Below are positions 41,697 to 50,755 of a stretch of DNA of 64,000 nucleotides, in pieces. Positions within the stretch are counted from its first letter, which is position 1. Each line of letters begins with the position of its first letter. The notes beneath the pieces are model-generated. The model was given only the letters and a program-made list of their open reading frames with translations. It had not been told where the DNA came from and made no database searches. Source of the stretch: Georgenia sp. TF02-10 (lineage in GTDB: Bacteria; Actinomycetota; Actinomycetes; Actinomycetales; Actinomycetaceae); NCBI RefSeq assembly GCF_022759505.1, contig NZ_CP094289.1:992001-1056000 (forward strand), read 5' to 3'. Both the position numbers and the translations under genes were made by a program.

Positions 41697-42554
41697 TCAG
41701 GTAGCGAGGCTGGATCGCCCAGACGGGGCGGCCGTGTCGTGGTGCGCCACCGCTTCCTCGGGCTGCTCCAGCCCGGCGAAGAGGTCGGGCAGGCGGGGCC
41801 CGCCGGGCGGCCGGGGCGGCCAGGCGATGACGTGGTGCTCGCGCCGCAGCGTCCGCTCCCACCTGACCAGGTCGGCGGGGTCCTCGGCGATGACGTGCAG
41901 CTGGCTGCGGTGCTCGAGCAGGCCGGCCAGCACCCGGGCGGACACGGCGGTCGTGTCCACCGTGACGCCTACCTCCTCGTCCGGCACGCCGCGCAGGTGG
42001 TACACGGCCGTCGGGTCCCACACGGCCAGGCCGCGGGCCGCGCGCCGGTGGTTCCACCGCTCGAAGACCGTCTGGGGCAGCGCCGCGTGGACCAGCCGCT
42101 GGAAACCCGGCAGGCCCGCCGCGGCGCCCTGCCGGAAGGCGGCGTCGGTCGCGGCGCCGACGGCGATGTGGTCGGGATGGCCGGTGAGCCCGTCCGGGCC
42201 GAAGGTCGCGACGACGGCGGGCTTCTCCTCCGCCAGGATCTCCCCGATCCGGCCGGCCAGCTCCTCCTCTGGCACCCGGCTCACCTCGCCGTCGTCCAGC
42301 CCGAGCCACTCGTGCCGGTCCGGTGGGCGGCCGTGGGCCCGCCAGGCCGCGGCGTCCTCGGCGCGGCGGATCGACCCGAGGGTCTCCCGGGTGGCCGGGA
42401 AGCCGTCGCGGATGTCGCCCGCGCCGCCGTCGGTGGCGTGGACGAGGACGAACCGGAAGCCCGGGTCGGCGGCGTGCAGGGCGACGGTGCCGGCCACGCC
42501 GTAGGCGTCGTCGTCGGGATGTGCCACGACCTGGAGGAGGGTGCGTGCGCCCAT
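41697..42554 (-). CDS. PIG-L / LmbE-family N-acetylglucosamine deacetylase-like protein
   Basis: A 285-residue zinc-dependent deacetylase-fold protein. The N-terminal motif VVAHPDDDAYGVAG and the C-terminal HPDHIAVG provide the metal ligands and base (AHPDD and HPDH). The family includes MshB and Mca, the mycothiol enzymes, and antibiotic-sugar deacetylases. Here the substrate is not clear; sequence such as FVLVHATDGGAGDIRDG resembles the stand-alone actinobacterial LmbE group rather than MshB. The start is the ATG 42554. It is convergent with the GH32 operon and followed upstream by an odd repeat-rich leader (42607–42756). Confidence 0.85.
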   Translation of the reverse strand: MGARTLLQVVAHPDDDAYGVAGTVALHAADPGFRFVLVHATDGGAGDIRDGFPATRETLGSIRRAEDAAAWRAHGRPPDRHEWLGLDDGEVSRVPEEELAGRIGEILAEEKPAVVATFGPDGLTGHPDHIAVGAATDAAFRQGAAAGLPGFQRLVHAALPQTVFERWNHRRAARGLAVWDPTAVYHLRGVPDEEVGVTVDTTAVSARVLAGLLEHRSQLHVIAEDPADLVRWERTLRREHHVIAWPPRPPGGPRLPDLFAGLEQPEEAVAHHDTAAPSGRSSLAT

Positions 42555-42606
42555 GCCGGAGAGGGTCCGCGCGCCCGGCGAGGCGGGTCAAGGAGTTTTC
42601 GTGCAA

Positions 42607-42756
42607 TCGACACAACCGACGCAAATCGACGCGACCGAAGCGACGCGACGGACGCGATCGACGCGACAGACGCGATCCCGCGACAGAGGCGACTGGCGCG
42701 ACCGACGCGACCGACGCGACAGAGGCAACAGGCGCGACCGACACGGTGACGCCGAC
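42607..42756. repeat. Low-complexity CGACGCGA repeat tract
   Basis: About 150 bp are built from degenerate copies of GACGCGACC and ACGCGATCG with irregular spacing. No conserved reading frame crosses it: forward it reads as Asp/Arg/Thr-rich, backward as a Ser-Val-Ala repeat. It lies between the divergent PIG-L gene and the ABC-F gene, so it is probably a non-coding expansion of the promoter region, or a remnant of a repeat-rich gene. Confidence 0.7.
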
Positions 42757-42902
42757 TGCCGCATAAGCCGCCGGGCGCGACGCGAGGCCGGGATTGGCGC
42801 AGCGAGCACCGAGTACGCCAACGTCCCCATGCCGCCGGTCCCCGGTAGCCCCGCCGTGCCTGAGACACTGGAACCCGTGCACGCACCGACCCGGACGACC
42901 TC

Positions 42903-44858
<1,956 letters not shown>

Positions 44859-44980
44859 CGCCGGCGGCCGCTCCCTGCTCGCGCGAGGACGCTCCTGACG
44901 TGCGCCCGGTGCCGCTGCCGGCCGACGGCGGGCGTGCGAGTGCTGGCGACTGACCGAGTGTACGGAGCGCCCGCGGGCAC

Positions 44981-45039
44981 TCAGTCGAACAGAGCGGGCT
45001 CGCCCCCCCGGGCCGTCAGTCGAACAGGGTGGGCTCGCC
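44981..45039. repeat. Tandem duplication of the 3' end of the 280-residue gene
   Basis: TCAGTCGAACAGRGYGGGCT begins at 44981 and again at 45016 (24 bp, 22 identical, 35-bp period). Each copy encodes GEP(T/A)LFD followed by a stop on the minus strand. Only the 45016 copy is in frame with the gene. Confidence 0.75.
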
Positions 45040-45858
45040 GGCGGGGTCCGGCGGCGAGGGGGCTGCCCAGGCACGGATCGAGGCGTTGGGGTCGCCGGCG
45101 GCGAGGGCACGGGCGCGATCGGCCTCGCCGTGCTCGGCCAGATGCTTCAGCGCCGCGAGCCGCGGTCCCTGGTGCGGCCACCCGAGGGCCGCGTCGATGA
45201 CCGTGCGCACCGAACCGGCGTCGAGCGCGCCGACGGCGTGCACCGCCCCGGTCACCACCGCGGCGCCGTCGCGGGCCGGCAATGCCCGGGCCCGGCGGAG
45301 CACGTCCGCGACGCTGGACCGCCGGCGCACCAGGCACCGCCGGGCGGCCCACGTCCGCAGCGGGGGACGCACCTCGCGGCGGTTGGTCACCGGTGTGGCA
45401 GGGTCGATGCGGATCTCTCGGGGCGGTGCGGGGGTCTGGTCCGAGGGGCCCATCTCGTGCTCGATGAAGGCCTCCCCGAACCAGCCGGAGGGATGCACGT
45501 ACCGCACCTCGTCCTGCCACAGGAACTCGTCGGCGAGCAGATCCTGCTCGGCATCCTCCAGCAGCCCGGACTCCAGCACGCCGGCCAGCACCCGGGCGCT
45601 GGTCCGGCGCCACCGCCAGTCCGTCAACAGCAGGAGTGCGGAGTCGAACGGGTGCGGCTTGCCCGCACCGTGCAGCCGGCGGAACGCCTCGACAGCGATC
45701 CTCGGCTCATGCTCCGATCCGTTCCCCCACACCAGCAGCCGCCACAGCTGAGGGGCATTGCGCGCGTCTGCCACGTCCAGCTCGTATGGCATCTTCGCAA
45801 CGTCGACCACGCCTGGGTCTGCCGCGGCGACCACGTGCCGTGCCCGTCCCTCGGTCAT
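45016..45858 (-). CDS. Hypothetical protein, coupled to the DUF2293 gene
   Basis: A 280-residue soluble protein without signal or membrane segment. It has helical repeats in the second half (VADVLRRARALPARDGAAVVTGAV, VRTVIDAALGWPHQGPRLAALKHLAEHGEADRARALAAG) that resemble HEAT-like helical pairs, and a Trp-rich first part (APQLWRLLVWGNGSEHEPR). I recognise no named family. Its ATG overlaps the stop of the DUF2293 gene (ATGA), so the pair is one operon. The stop region is duplicated downstream. Function unknown. Confidence 0.65.
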   Translation of the reverse strand: MTEGRARHVVAAADPGVVDVAKMPYELDVADARNAPQLWRLLVWGNGSEHEPRIAVEAFRRLHGAGKPHPFDSALLLLTDWRWRRTSARVLAGVLESGLLEDAEQDLLADEFLWQDEVRYVHPSGWFGEAFIEHEMGPSDQTPAPPREIRIDPATPVTNRREVRPPLRTWAARRCLVRRRSSVADVLRRARALPARDGAAVVTGAVHAVGALDAGSVRTVIDAALGWPHQGPRLAALKHLAEHGEADRARALAAGDPNASIRAWAAPSPPDPAGEPTLFD

Positions 45859-46553
45859 CGCTCCCCCGAATCGGCCAGTGCCTGTTCCTCGACCAGCACG
45901 CCCTGCCGTTCGTAGCGCTTCCGGGTCTTGCTGAACCGCACCACCACCGCGCTCAGTCCACTCGCCTTCCGCGCCCGACGGGTGCGGGCGGCGTCACCTG
46001 CGGGCAGGAAGACCAGGTGGTCGAGGTTGGCGCAGGACAGGCACCGCGGGCCGGCGTCCTCCATGATGAGCAGCCCCTCGCCGGACTCGCCGCACTCCGT
46101 GCAGGTGAAGGCGCTGCGCGGCGAGATCACCACGAGATCCGGCGGCTTGCTCTGCTGCTCGGCCAGTCGCTGGCGCTTCTTCGCGGACAGGTCGGGGGAG
46201 ACCCAGTGCGTGCGGTAGGCGCGCTCGATGTCCGGAGCGCCGCTCGCGCTGAACCGCAGCGTGCGGCGGTCGCGGGTGCGGGCGACGTAGGCCGTCTCGC
46301 TGGGCCGTAGCCCACGCTCCCGTGCCCAGCTGCGGAAGTACTTCATGGCCGAGGAGAGCTTGGCGAGGTTGGCCTGGGCCTCCGCTTCCAGGAACGGAAC
46401 GCGCCCCTGGCGCCACCGGTCGACCGCGGACGGAGCGAGCCAGCCGAGACCGACCAGGACGTCGATCGGGCTGACGAACTGGTGGTCAGACAGCGCCTGC
46501 TCGCCCGCTCGGACCACGCGGCCCTGGAGGCGCTTCTGGGAGTCCGTCGCCAT
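45855..46553 (-). CDS. DUF2293-domain protein
   Basis: A 232-residue protein. The C-terminal half is the DUF2293 region: a zinc-finger-like CTECGESGEGLLIMEDAGPRCLSC (CxxC ... CxxC), then NLDHLVFLPAGDAARTRRARKASGLSAVVVRFSKTRKRYERQGVLV. The function of DUF2293 is unknown; the four cysteines suggest metal binding and the basic stretch nucleic-acid contact. The N-terminal 90 residues form a separate domain (QALSDHQFVSPIDVLVGLGWLAPSAVDRWRQGR). The first ~60 codons and the upstream region are duplicated at 47293–47570. It is translationally coupled to the 280-residue gene. Confidence 0.75.
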   Translation of the reverse strand: MATDSQKRLQGRVVRAGEQALSDHQFVSPIDVLVGLGWLAPSAVDRWRQGRVPFLEAEAQANLAKLSSAMKYFRSWARERGLRPSETAYVARTRDRRTLRFSASGAPDIERAYRTHWVSPDLSAKKRQRLAEQQSKPPDLVVISPRSAFTCTECGESGEGLLIMEDAGPRCLSCANLDHLVFLPAGDAARTRRARKASGLSAVVVRFSKTRKRYERQGVLVEEQALADSGER

Positions 46554-46645
46554 GGCTCCCCATCCTCTCAGTCTCGCGAGCGTCTTCTCAGGTTCTCGAC
46601 CCTCCTCGCCAAGGTCGCCGTCGCCCTGGTCACGGGCGACGGCGT
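46369..46645. repeat. 277-bp direct repeat, copy 1
   Basis: Covers the first ~60 codons and the upstream region of the DUF2293 gene. Copy 2 lies 924–925 bp downstream in the same orientation with about 90% identity. The two copies flank the truncated PIN gene. Confidence 0.9.
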
Positions 46646-46672
46646 GACGTCACCGCCCGGGGCTCTCGCCCG

Positions 46673-47179
46673 GTGTGGAGCCCGGCAATTCTCGACGAAC
46701 TGGTCTACCACGAGGCCAAGAAGCTCGTCGAGCGAGGAACGCCCGAAGGTGAGGCCGAGAGGTCCGCACAGAGGCTGATCAACCAGATGTCGCAGGCGTT
46801 CGACGACGCGCTCGTCACGGACTGGGAGCCCCTAGATGGCACCTACAGCCTGCCGGATCCCCATGACGAGCATGTCGTCGCCGCCGCGGTCGTGGGTGGC
46901 GCCGAAGTCATTGTCACGGAGAACGTCAAGCACTTCCCGGCAGCGAAGCTCCCCGCGTCGATCCACGCAGTACCGGCACGGGACTTTGCCTACGACACGG
47001 TACGGCAGCACCTCACGCAGGCATGCCGGGCCGTGATCGCGATATGTGAGCGCAGTGGACGGCACGGCCCAAAACTCACAGCGTCCGGTCTACTGACGCT
47101 CCTCGACGAGCGGTACAAGATGACGGCAACCGTAGAACTTCTCTCCGTCGCGCCGGGGCTGCGTGAGCTAATTCAGTGA
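46673..47179 (+). CDS. PIN-domain protein lacking its N-terminus (probable dead toxin)
   Basis: The 168 residues open at VWSPAILDELVYHEAKKL, which normally follows ~35 residues carrying the first catalytic Asp of PIN nucleases (LDANVLVP-like). The later acidic residues remain: LPDPHDEHVVAAAVVGGAEVIVTENVKHFP. The C-terminal helical extension (ALLTLLDERYKMTATVELL-type) is intact. Without the first strand and Asp, RNase activity is unlikely. No antitoxin gene is beside it. The GTG 46673 start is simply the first in-frame codon after the junction with repeat copy 1, so truncation probably happened with the duplication. The family includes VapC-like toxins. Confidence 0.6.
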   Translation: MWSPAILDELVYHEAKKLVERGTPEGEAERSAQRLINQMSQAFDDALVTDWEPLDGTYSLPDPHDEHVVAAAVVGGAEVIVTENVKHFPAAKLPASIHAVPARDFAYDTVRQHLTQACRAVIAICERSGRHGPKLTASGLLTLLDERYKMTATVELLSVAPGLRELIQ

Positions 47180-47292
47180 GAGGCGCAGACCAGCCCCGAG
47201 CCGGCCCCCAAGATTGCTCCGACGCCCCCGAACCTACCCCCCAGATTCAACGACAGGCCCTGCAGTAGGCGAGGTTTAAGAGGCCACGATTC

Positions 47293-47477
47293 TTGGCCTG
47301 TGCCTCCGCTTCGAGGAACGGAACGCGCCCCTGGGCGCCACCGGTCGACAGCGGACGGAGCGAACCAGGCGAGACCGACCAGGACGTCGATCGGGCTGAC
47401 GAACTGGTGGTCGGACAGCGCCTGCTCGCCCGCTCGGACCAGGCGGCCCTGGAGGCGCTTCTGGGGCCCGTCGCCAT
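47293..47477 (-). pseudogene. Duplicated 5' fragment of the DUF2293 gene
   Basis: The minus strand reads QKRLQGRLVRAGEQALSDHQ, then FVSPIDVLVGLAWFAPSAVDRW, matching the N-terminus of the intact gene at 46553, but starts with an altered frame (MGSHGDGP) and shifts frame again after DRWRPGA. It ends near 47293 where the repeat stops. It is not expected to be functional. Confidence 0.8.
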
Positions 47478-47570
47478 GGCTCCCCATCCTCTCAGTCTCG
47501 CGAGCGTCTTCTCAGGTCCTCAACGATCCTCGCCAAGGTCGCCGTCGCCCTGGTCACCGGCGTCGGCGTG
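47293..47570. repeat. 277-bp direct repeat, copy 2
   Basis: Near-identical to 46369–46645. It carries a +1 insertion near 47334 (CTGGGCGCC for CTGGCGCC) and a −1 change near 47465 relative to copy 1, breaking the reading frame of the copied gene piece. Confidence 0.9.
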
Positions 47571-47870
47571 GTTGGGTCGCGACAGCCGGGGTGCGGCTGG
47601 TCCTGGTGTCGGCACTGGTGCTGGGAGCGCAGGTGCTGAGCATCTAGCAGCGGGCTCACTCGTCGTGGTCCTGCCGGCGCTGGGGACGACACCGACAGAC
47701 GCTCCGGCGCAGCGACGACGCCTGACCGCCACCTTCTGGGCGTCACCCGGCAGGACGCTGCCGGAGTGACCGACCAGAGTCAGCGGTCGTGGCCCTTGCT
47801 CCGTGAGTCACCCGCCCAGGCGGTCTGCGGCGCATGGTGCCTGGTGGGAAGCCCGGAGTATCCTCTTGGC
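47571..47870. other. Intergenic stretch with weak membrane-protein-like fragment
   Basis: Forward sequence GVRLVLVSALVLGAQVLSI (about 47589–47645) followed in another frame by GSLVVVLPALGTTPTDAPAQ looks like an N-terminal helix and part of a broken gene. I cannot name a family, and nothing else in the stretch is recognisable. Confidence 0.25.
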
Positions 47871-48101
47871 ATGTCCCGTTTGGAGCGCATTACCGTCGAC
47901 CCAGGGGTATGCCATGGCAAACCCACGGTCCGCGGCATGCGCATCACGGTTGAGACGATCCTCGAGCTCCTGGCCAGCGGTATGTCGTTCGATGAGCTTC
48001 TGGCTGACTACCCCTACCTGGAGCGTGAGGATCTCCTCGCGGCCCTCGAGTACGGTGCGGCCGCGTCAGGTGGACGTCACGTGGTCATCACGGGCCCGTG
48101 A
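47871..48101 (+). CDS. DUF433-family antitoxin-like protein
   Basis: A 76-residue protein of the DUF433 family (VapB-like/MerR-HTH type): RITVDPGVCHGKPTVRGMRITVETILELLASGMSFDELLADYPYLEREDLLAAL is the whole conserved domain. DUF433 proteins are usually encoded just before DUF5615 PIN-like proteins and are regarded as their antitoxins. That is the arrangement here: the stop overlaps the next GTG by four bases. The ATG 47871 begins directly before the domain. Its partner is frameshifted, so the antitoxin is probably an orphan. Confidence 0.85.
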   Translation: MSRLERITVDPGVCHGKPTVRGMRITVETILELLASGMSFDELLADYPYLEREDLLAALEYGAAASGGRHVVITGP

Positions 48102-48450
48102 AGCTCCTCGTCGATGCTCAACTACCCCCTCGCCTTGCGACCTACTTGAGGTTGAAGGGCCACGACGCTGTCCACACGGTGTCGCTCCCGGGTGGCGTCC
48201 TCGTGCCGGACGCCGAGATTGCCGCCATCGCCGACAGGGAGGGCGAGTGGTGGTGACAAAGGACGCTGACTTCCATTACGCTTATCTTGCCACGAGCTCG
48301 CCGGAGAGATTGCTGCTGGTCGCCACGGGAAATATCCGCAATGACGATCTGCTCGCACTGTTCGACGAACGGCTGGACGACATCGCTGCGGCCTTCACCG
48401 AAGCCAAGTTCGTAAAGTTCCACCGCGAGGTGCTGATCGTTCACGGTTAG
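48098..48450 (+). pseudogene. DUF5615 PIN-like toxin, frameshifted
   Basis: Translation from GTG 48098 gives KLLVDAQLPPRLATYLRLKG to ADREGEWW and a stop at 48254–48256. In the adjacent frame the protein continues RVVVTKDADFHYAYLATSSPERLLLVATGN to the stop at 48450. The expected join is DREG-RVVVTKDADF, so one base (probably C) is missing near 48245. Both catalytic-type motifs (LLVDAQLP and TKDADF) are intact on either side. This is a recent inactivation or a sequence error. It is the toxin partner of the DUF433 gene. Confidence 0.85.
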
Positions 48451-48530
48451 GAGTAGGCGGATCCCTCATCCCGACCGTCACCAGGACGTGCCCACGGCTG
48501 TGTCCGGTCTCCCTATAGCAGGCATGCTCC

Positions 48531-48608
48531 CGACCACGAGGTCGCCCTCCTCGGCGACGGCGGCCTGCGGGACCCACCTGGCGTGGTTGCGTAGTACCTC
48601 CAGCTGTG
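48531..48608 (+). pseudogene. 78-bp fragment matching the ABC-F gene
   Basis: Ungapped match to 44468–44545 with about 65 of 78 identical bases. It encodes DHEVALLGDGGLRDPPGVVA, then a stop and YLQL, corresponding to DHQVALLGDGGLRDLPGGVE in the ABC-F protein. It sits between the dead DUF5615 gene and marR, with no other ABC-F sequence around it. Confidence 0.75.
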
Positions 48609-48637
48609 GCCCAGAACCAACGGCGCCGGCGTCGTCG

Positions 48638-49339
48638 TCACGCCTCGTCGAAGTGCAGCAGCACCGTGCGCAGGGAGTCCCGGAGGACCGCCCGCTCGGT
48701 GTCGTCGAGGCCACCGAGCAGCTCGTCCTCGGAGGCCAGCAGCGCCGACATCGCCGCATCCACCCGTCGCCTGCCCTCGGCGGTCAGCCGCACCTGCACC
48801 ACCCGCCTGTCCGCGGGGTCGGCTGCTCGGACGACGAGACCGTGCGCCTGCATCCGGTCGATGCGGTTCGTCATCGTCCCGGAGGAGACGAGCGTCTCGG
48901 CGATGAGCCGGCCGGGCGTGAGCTCGTACGGCTCGCCCGCCCGGCGCAGCGCGGAGAGGACGTCGAACTCCCACGCCTCCACGCCGTGCTCGGTGAACGC
49001 CTTCCGCCGGGTGAGGTCCAGGTGCCGGGCGAGGCGGGTGACCCGGGAGAAGACGTGCAGCGGCATGGTGTGCAGGTCCGGGCGCTCCCGCCGCCACGCC
49101 TCGACGATCCGGTCCACCTCGTCCCGGCGCTCGGCCGGCGGGCCGAGCTGGCCGTCGTCCGGGTGCGCAGGCGTGTAGGGCTGGCCGGAGCGTTCCGGCG
49201 GTCCGGGCGTCTGGGGATGTCTCGCGTCGTCGGGAAGTGCGAGCGCCTGGCGGCTGCGCATGTTCTCCGCGCGCGGGCCCGTCGGCCCCACGATAGGGTC
49301 ACGACGGTCCCCGGGGTTCGTCGGCCGGCGCGCGCTCAT
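48638..49339 (-). CDS. MarR-family transcriptional regulator
   Basis: A 233-residue winged-helix regulator. The MarR core begins about residue 105: LHVFSRVTRLARHLDLTRRKAFTEHGVEAWEFDVLSAL, then PGRLIAETLVSSGTMTNRIDRMQAHGLVVRAADPADRRVVQVRLTAEG (DxRxxxxxLT motif). The first 75 or so residues are proline/arginine-rich and unusual. I chose ATG 49339 because a MarR-type palindrome (49353–49364) lies just upstream of it; the frame is open to 49453. No efflux gene is adjacent, so its target is unknown beyond probable self-repression. Confidence 0.85.
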   Translation of the reverse strand: MSARRPTNPGDRRDPIVGPTGPRAENMRSRQALALPDDARHPQTPGPPERSGQPYTPAHPDDGQLGPPAERRDEVDRIVEAWRRERPDLHTMPLHVFSRVTRLARHLDLTRRKAFTEHGVEAWEFDVLSALRRAGEPYELTPGRLIAETLVSSGTMTNRIDRMQAHGLVVRAADPADRRVVQVRLTAEGRRRVDAAMSALLASEDELLGGLDDTERAVLRDSLRTVLLHFDEA

Positions 49340-49352
49340 GCGCTTGAGATTA

Positions 49353-49364
49353 CTTGACATCGAG
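49353..49364. promoter_or_regulatory. MarR-type operator
   Basis: CTTGACATCGAG is a near-palindrome (CTTGA/TCGAG) matching the CTTGATxTCAAG-like sites of MarR proteins. It lies 14 bases before the marR ATG, so self-repression is likely. Confidence 0.55.
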
Positions 49365-49506
49365 ATACTGGATCTGGATCCGGGCGCCGACGAGGCGGGG
49401 CGGCCAGGCCGCCTCGATGACGGGCCCAGGCCGGCAGGCTGGGTGGCACACATGCAAGGGAGGGACCGTACCGACCTGGGGCGGTCCTCTCTTTCGTTCT
49501 AGGCGA

Positions 49507-49707
49507 CTACGCCTGCGGCCTGCTCGTTCGCGTTCGCTTCGTCCTGGGCCACTTCTTGGTGGTGCTGGTCGGGGTTCGCCCGTACTTCTTCTCGTAGTCG
49601 GCTCGCAAGCCCGCGACGATCTGGCGCTCCTCGTCACTGATCGGGTCGGCCTTGCCGGCAGCGATTCGCTCAGCGAGCGCGCTCGGTCGGCCGCGCATCG
49701 TCCCCAC
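49507..49707 (-). CDS. Small hypothetical protein
   Basis: A 66-residue basic protein from GTG 49707 (GGAGGAGG eight bases upstream), reading VGTMRGRPSALAERIAAGKADPISDEERQIVAGLRADYEKKYG and then a Lys/Arg/Thr-rich tail. The strong SD supports expression. The acidic-basic helix pattern might be a small DNA-binding or antitoxin-like protein, but I recognise no family. It overlaps the end of the upstream 128-residue gene by 38 bases. Confidence 0.5.
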   Translation of the reverse strand: MGTMRGRPSALAERIAAGKADPISDEERQIVAGLRADYEKKYGRTPTSTTKKWPRTKRTRTSRPQA

Positions 49708-50056
49708 TATCACCACCTCCTCCGTCTGCATTGTCCGGCACACTGCCGCCGGTGTCCATGCCGCCCGTCACTTCCTCGGTCACGGCGATGATGAGGCCGT
49801 ACTCGATCTGCATAGCCTCATTGCGCAGCGCTTCGAGCGCACGCAGGCCGATCAGGCGGTCCCTCCGCTCGTCGGAGCGGGCCAGGTTCAGCGCCCACTC
49901 GGCACGGTCCCACCACTCCTGGCGCTCCGCCCCATGCCTGGCGGTGTGGACTGCCACTTGGGCAGCGCCATAGGCGATCGCCGCGCCGATGAGGGTGAAC
50001 CCCGGGCACCGCCATCGGGGTGTCCCCGTACCCACCGTGGGGAAACAACCGACCAA
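49670..50056 (-). CDS. Hypothetical single-helix membrane protein
   Basis: Up to 128 residues, starting at TTG 50056 or a GTG seven codons later. It has one probable membrane helix (FTLIGAAIAYGAAQVAVH) near the N-terminus, then a charged helical region (ERQEWWDRAEWALNLARSDERRDRLIGLRALEALRNEAMQIEYGLIIAV) and an Asp/Gly-rich tail. The WDRAEWALxLA-type helix resembles small actinobacterial membrane proteins of unknown function. It overlaps the following small gene, so they may be co-expressed. Confidence 0.5.
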   Translation of the reverse strand: MVGCFPTVGTGTPRWRCPGFTLIGAAIAYGAAQVAVHTARHGAERQEWWDRAEWALNLARSDERRDRLIGLRALEALRNEAMQIEYGLIIAVTEEVTGGMDTGGSVPDNADGGGGDSGDDARPTERAR

Positions 50057-50172
50057 AGGGCCCCGCCCGGAGGCTTCCAGCGTGAGCCCCGTGCTCTTCC
50101 GTGGCCGGGCACGTGGTGGGGCGGCAAGATGGCCGCGACAACGTGGACGACCTAGCCGCGGAGGGCTGCACC

Positions 50173-50427
50173 GTGAACGCCGAAGTGCAGGAGTTGCGTG
50201 ACGGTCTGAGCCGTTTCCTCGCCCAGGTCCGCGACGGTCGCACGGTCACCGTGACCGATCATGGCTGGCCGATCGCCCGCATCGTGCCGGTCGACCGGAC
50301 CGGCCGGCTCGAGCAGGTTGTGAGCCAGGGCCGCGTCCGAGGGGCCCGAACCCGGAAGGTGCCCGCCCCGCGGCCCGTCGTCGGCACCGGGACGGTCAGC
50401 GACCTTGTGGCCGAGCAACGCCGATGA
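50173..50427 (+). CDS. Phd/YefM-family antitoxin
   Basis: An 84-residue protein with the Phd fold: NAEVQELRDGLSRFLAQVRDGRTVTVTDHGWPIARIVPVDR is the conserved N-terminal DNA-binding half; the C-terminal toxin-binding part is VRGARTRKVPAPRPVVGTGTVSDLVAEQRR. It is the type normally paired with a VapC PIN toxin. GTG 50173 starts directly at the domain. The toxin ORF that should follow begins at 50424 but is dead after three codons, so this is an orphan antitoxin. Confidence 0.85.
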   Translation: MNAEVQELRDGLSRFLAQVRDGRTVTVTDHGWPIARIVPVDRTGRLEQVVSQGRVRGARTRKVPAPRPVVGTGTVSDLVAEQRR

Positions 50428-50480
50428 TCGGGTAGCTCGACACCTCCGCCTCCGAACCGCTGCTCATCGACGGGCCAACG
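50424..50480 (+). pseudogene. vapC toxin remnant
   Basis: ATG 50424 overlaps the antitoxin stop as in working vapBC pairs. It reads M-I-G, TAG, L-D-T-S-A, then SEPLLID: the normal start MI(V)YLDTSA with TAC changed to TAG at codon 4. After about 15 codons similarity disappears. The toxin is therefore lost. Confidence 0.75.
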
Positions 50481-50626
50481 AGCGCGAGCGACGAGCCCAC
50501 GAGCGCCGATGGTCGACGCTCGAGTGACGACGCCGACGCCATCGTCAGCACCTCCCCCGCCTGGCCCACGCCGGACGCCCGCGGGACGGTGGCGGCCCGG
50601 ATCCCGCCGTCGTCGGCGCGGCCATG

Positions 50627-50680
50627 GCCGGTCCCGCTGGCCTAGCCGGTCCCGCTGGCCTCGCCGGTCCCGTTGACGTG
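50627..50680. repeat. 18-bp tandem repeat, about 2.7 copies
   Basis: GCCGGTCCCGCTGGCCTA occurs at 50627, 50645 (last base C) and, partly, at 50663. It lies in the 328-bp gap between the vapC remnant and the natB stop; the rest of that gap shows no gene. Confidence 0.75.
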
Positions 50681-50755
50681 GGTCCCGAGGGCCTGACCGG
50701 AACCGCAGTACGGAACCGTCCGCCGCCCGTCCCCCGACGGCCGACCGCGCCCGCC

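Noticed and set aside
42607-42756. CRISPR-like array or coding repeat
   Set aside because: Units are irregular and overlapping, without unique spacers and without a reading frame that keeps the period.
46369-47570. Insertion sequence with terminal repeats
   Set aside because: The repeats are direct, contain part of the DUF2293 gene and its upstream region, and enclose a PIN gene but no transposase; there are no terminal inverted repeats or target duplications I could see.
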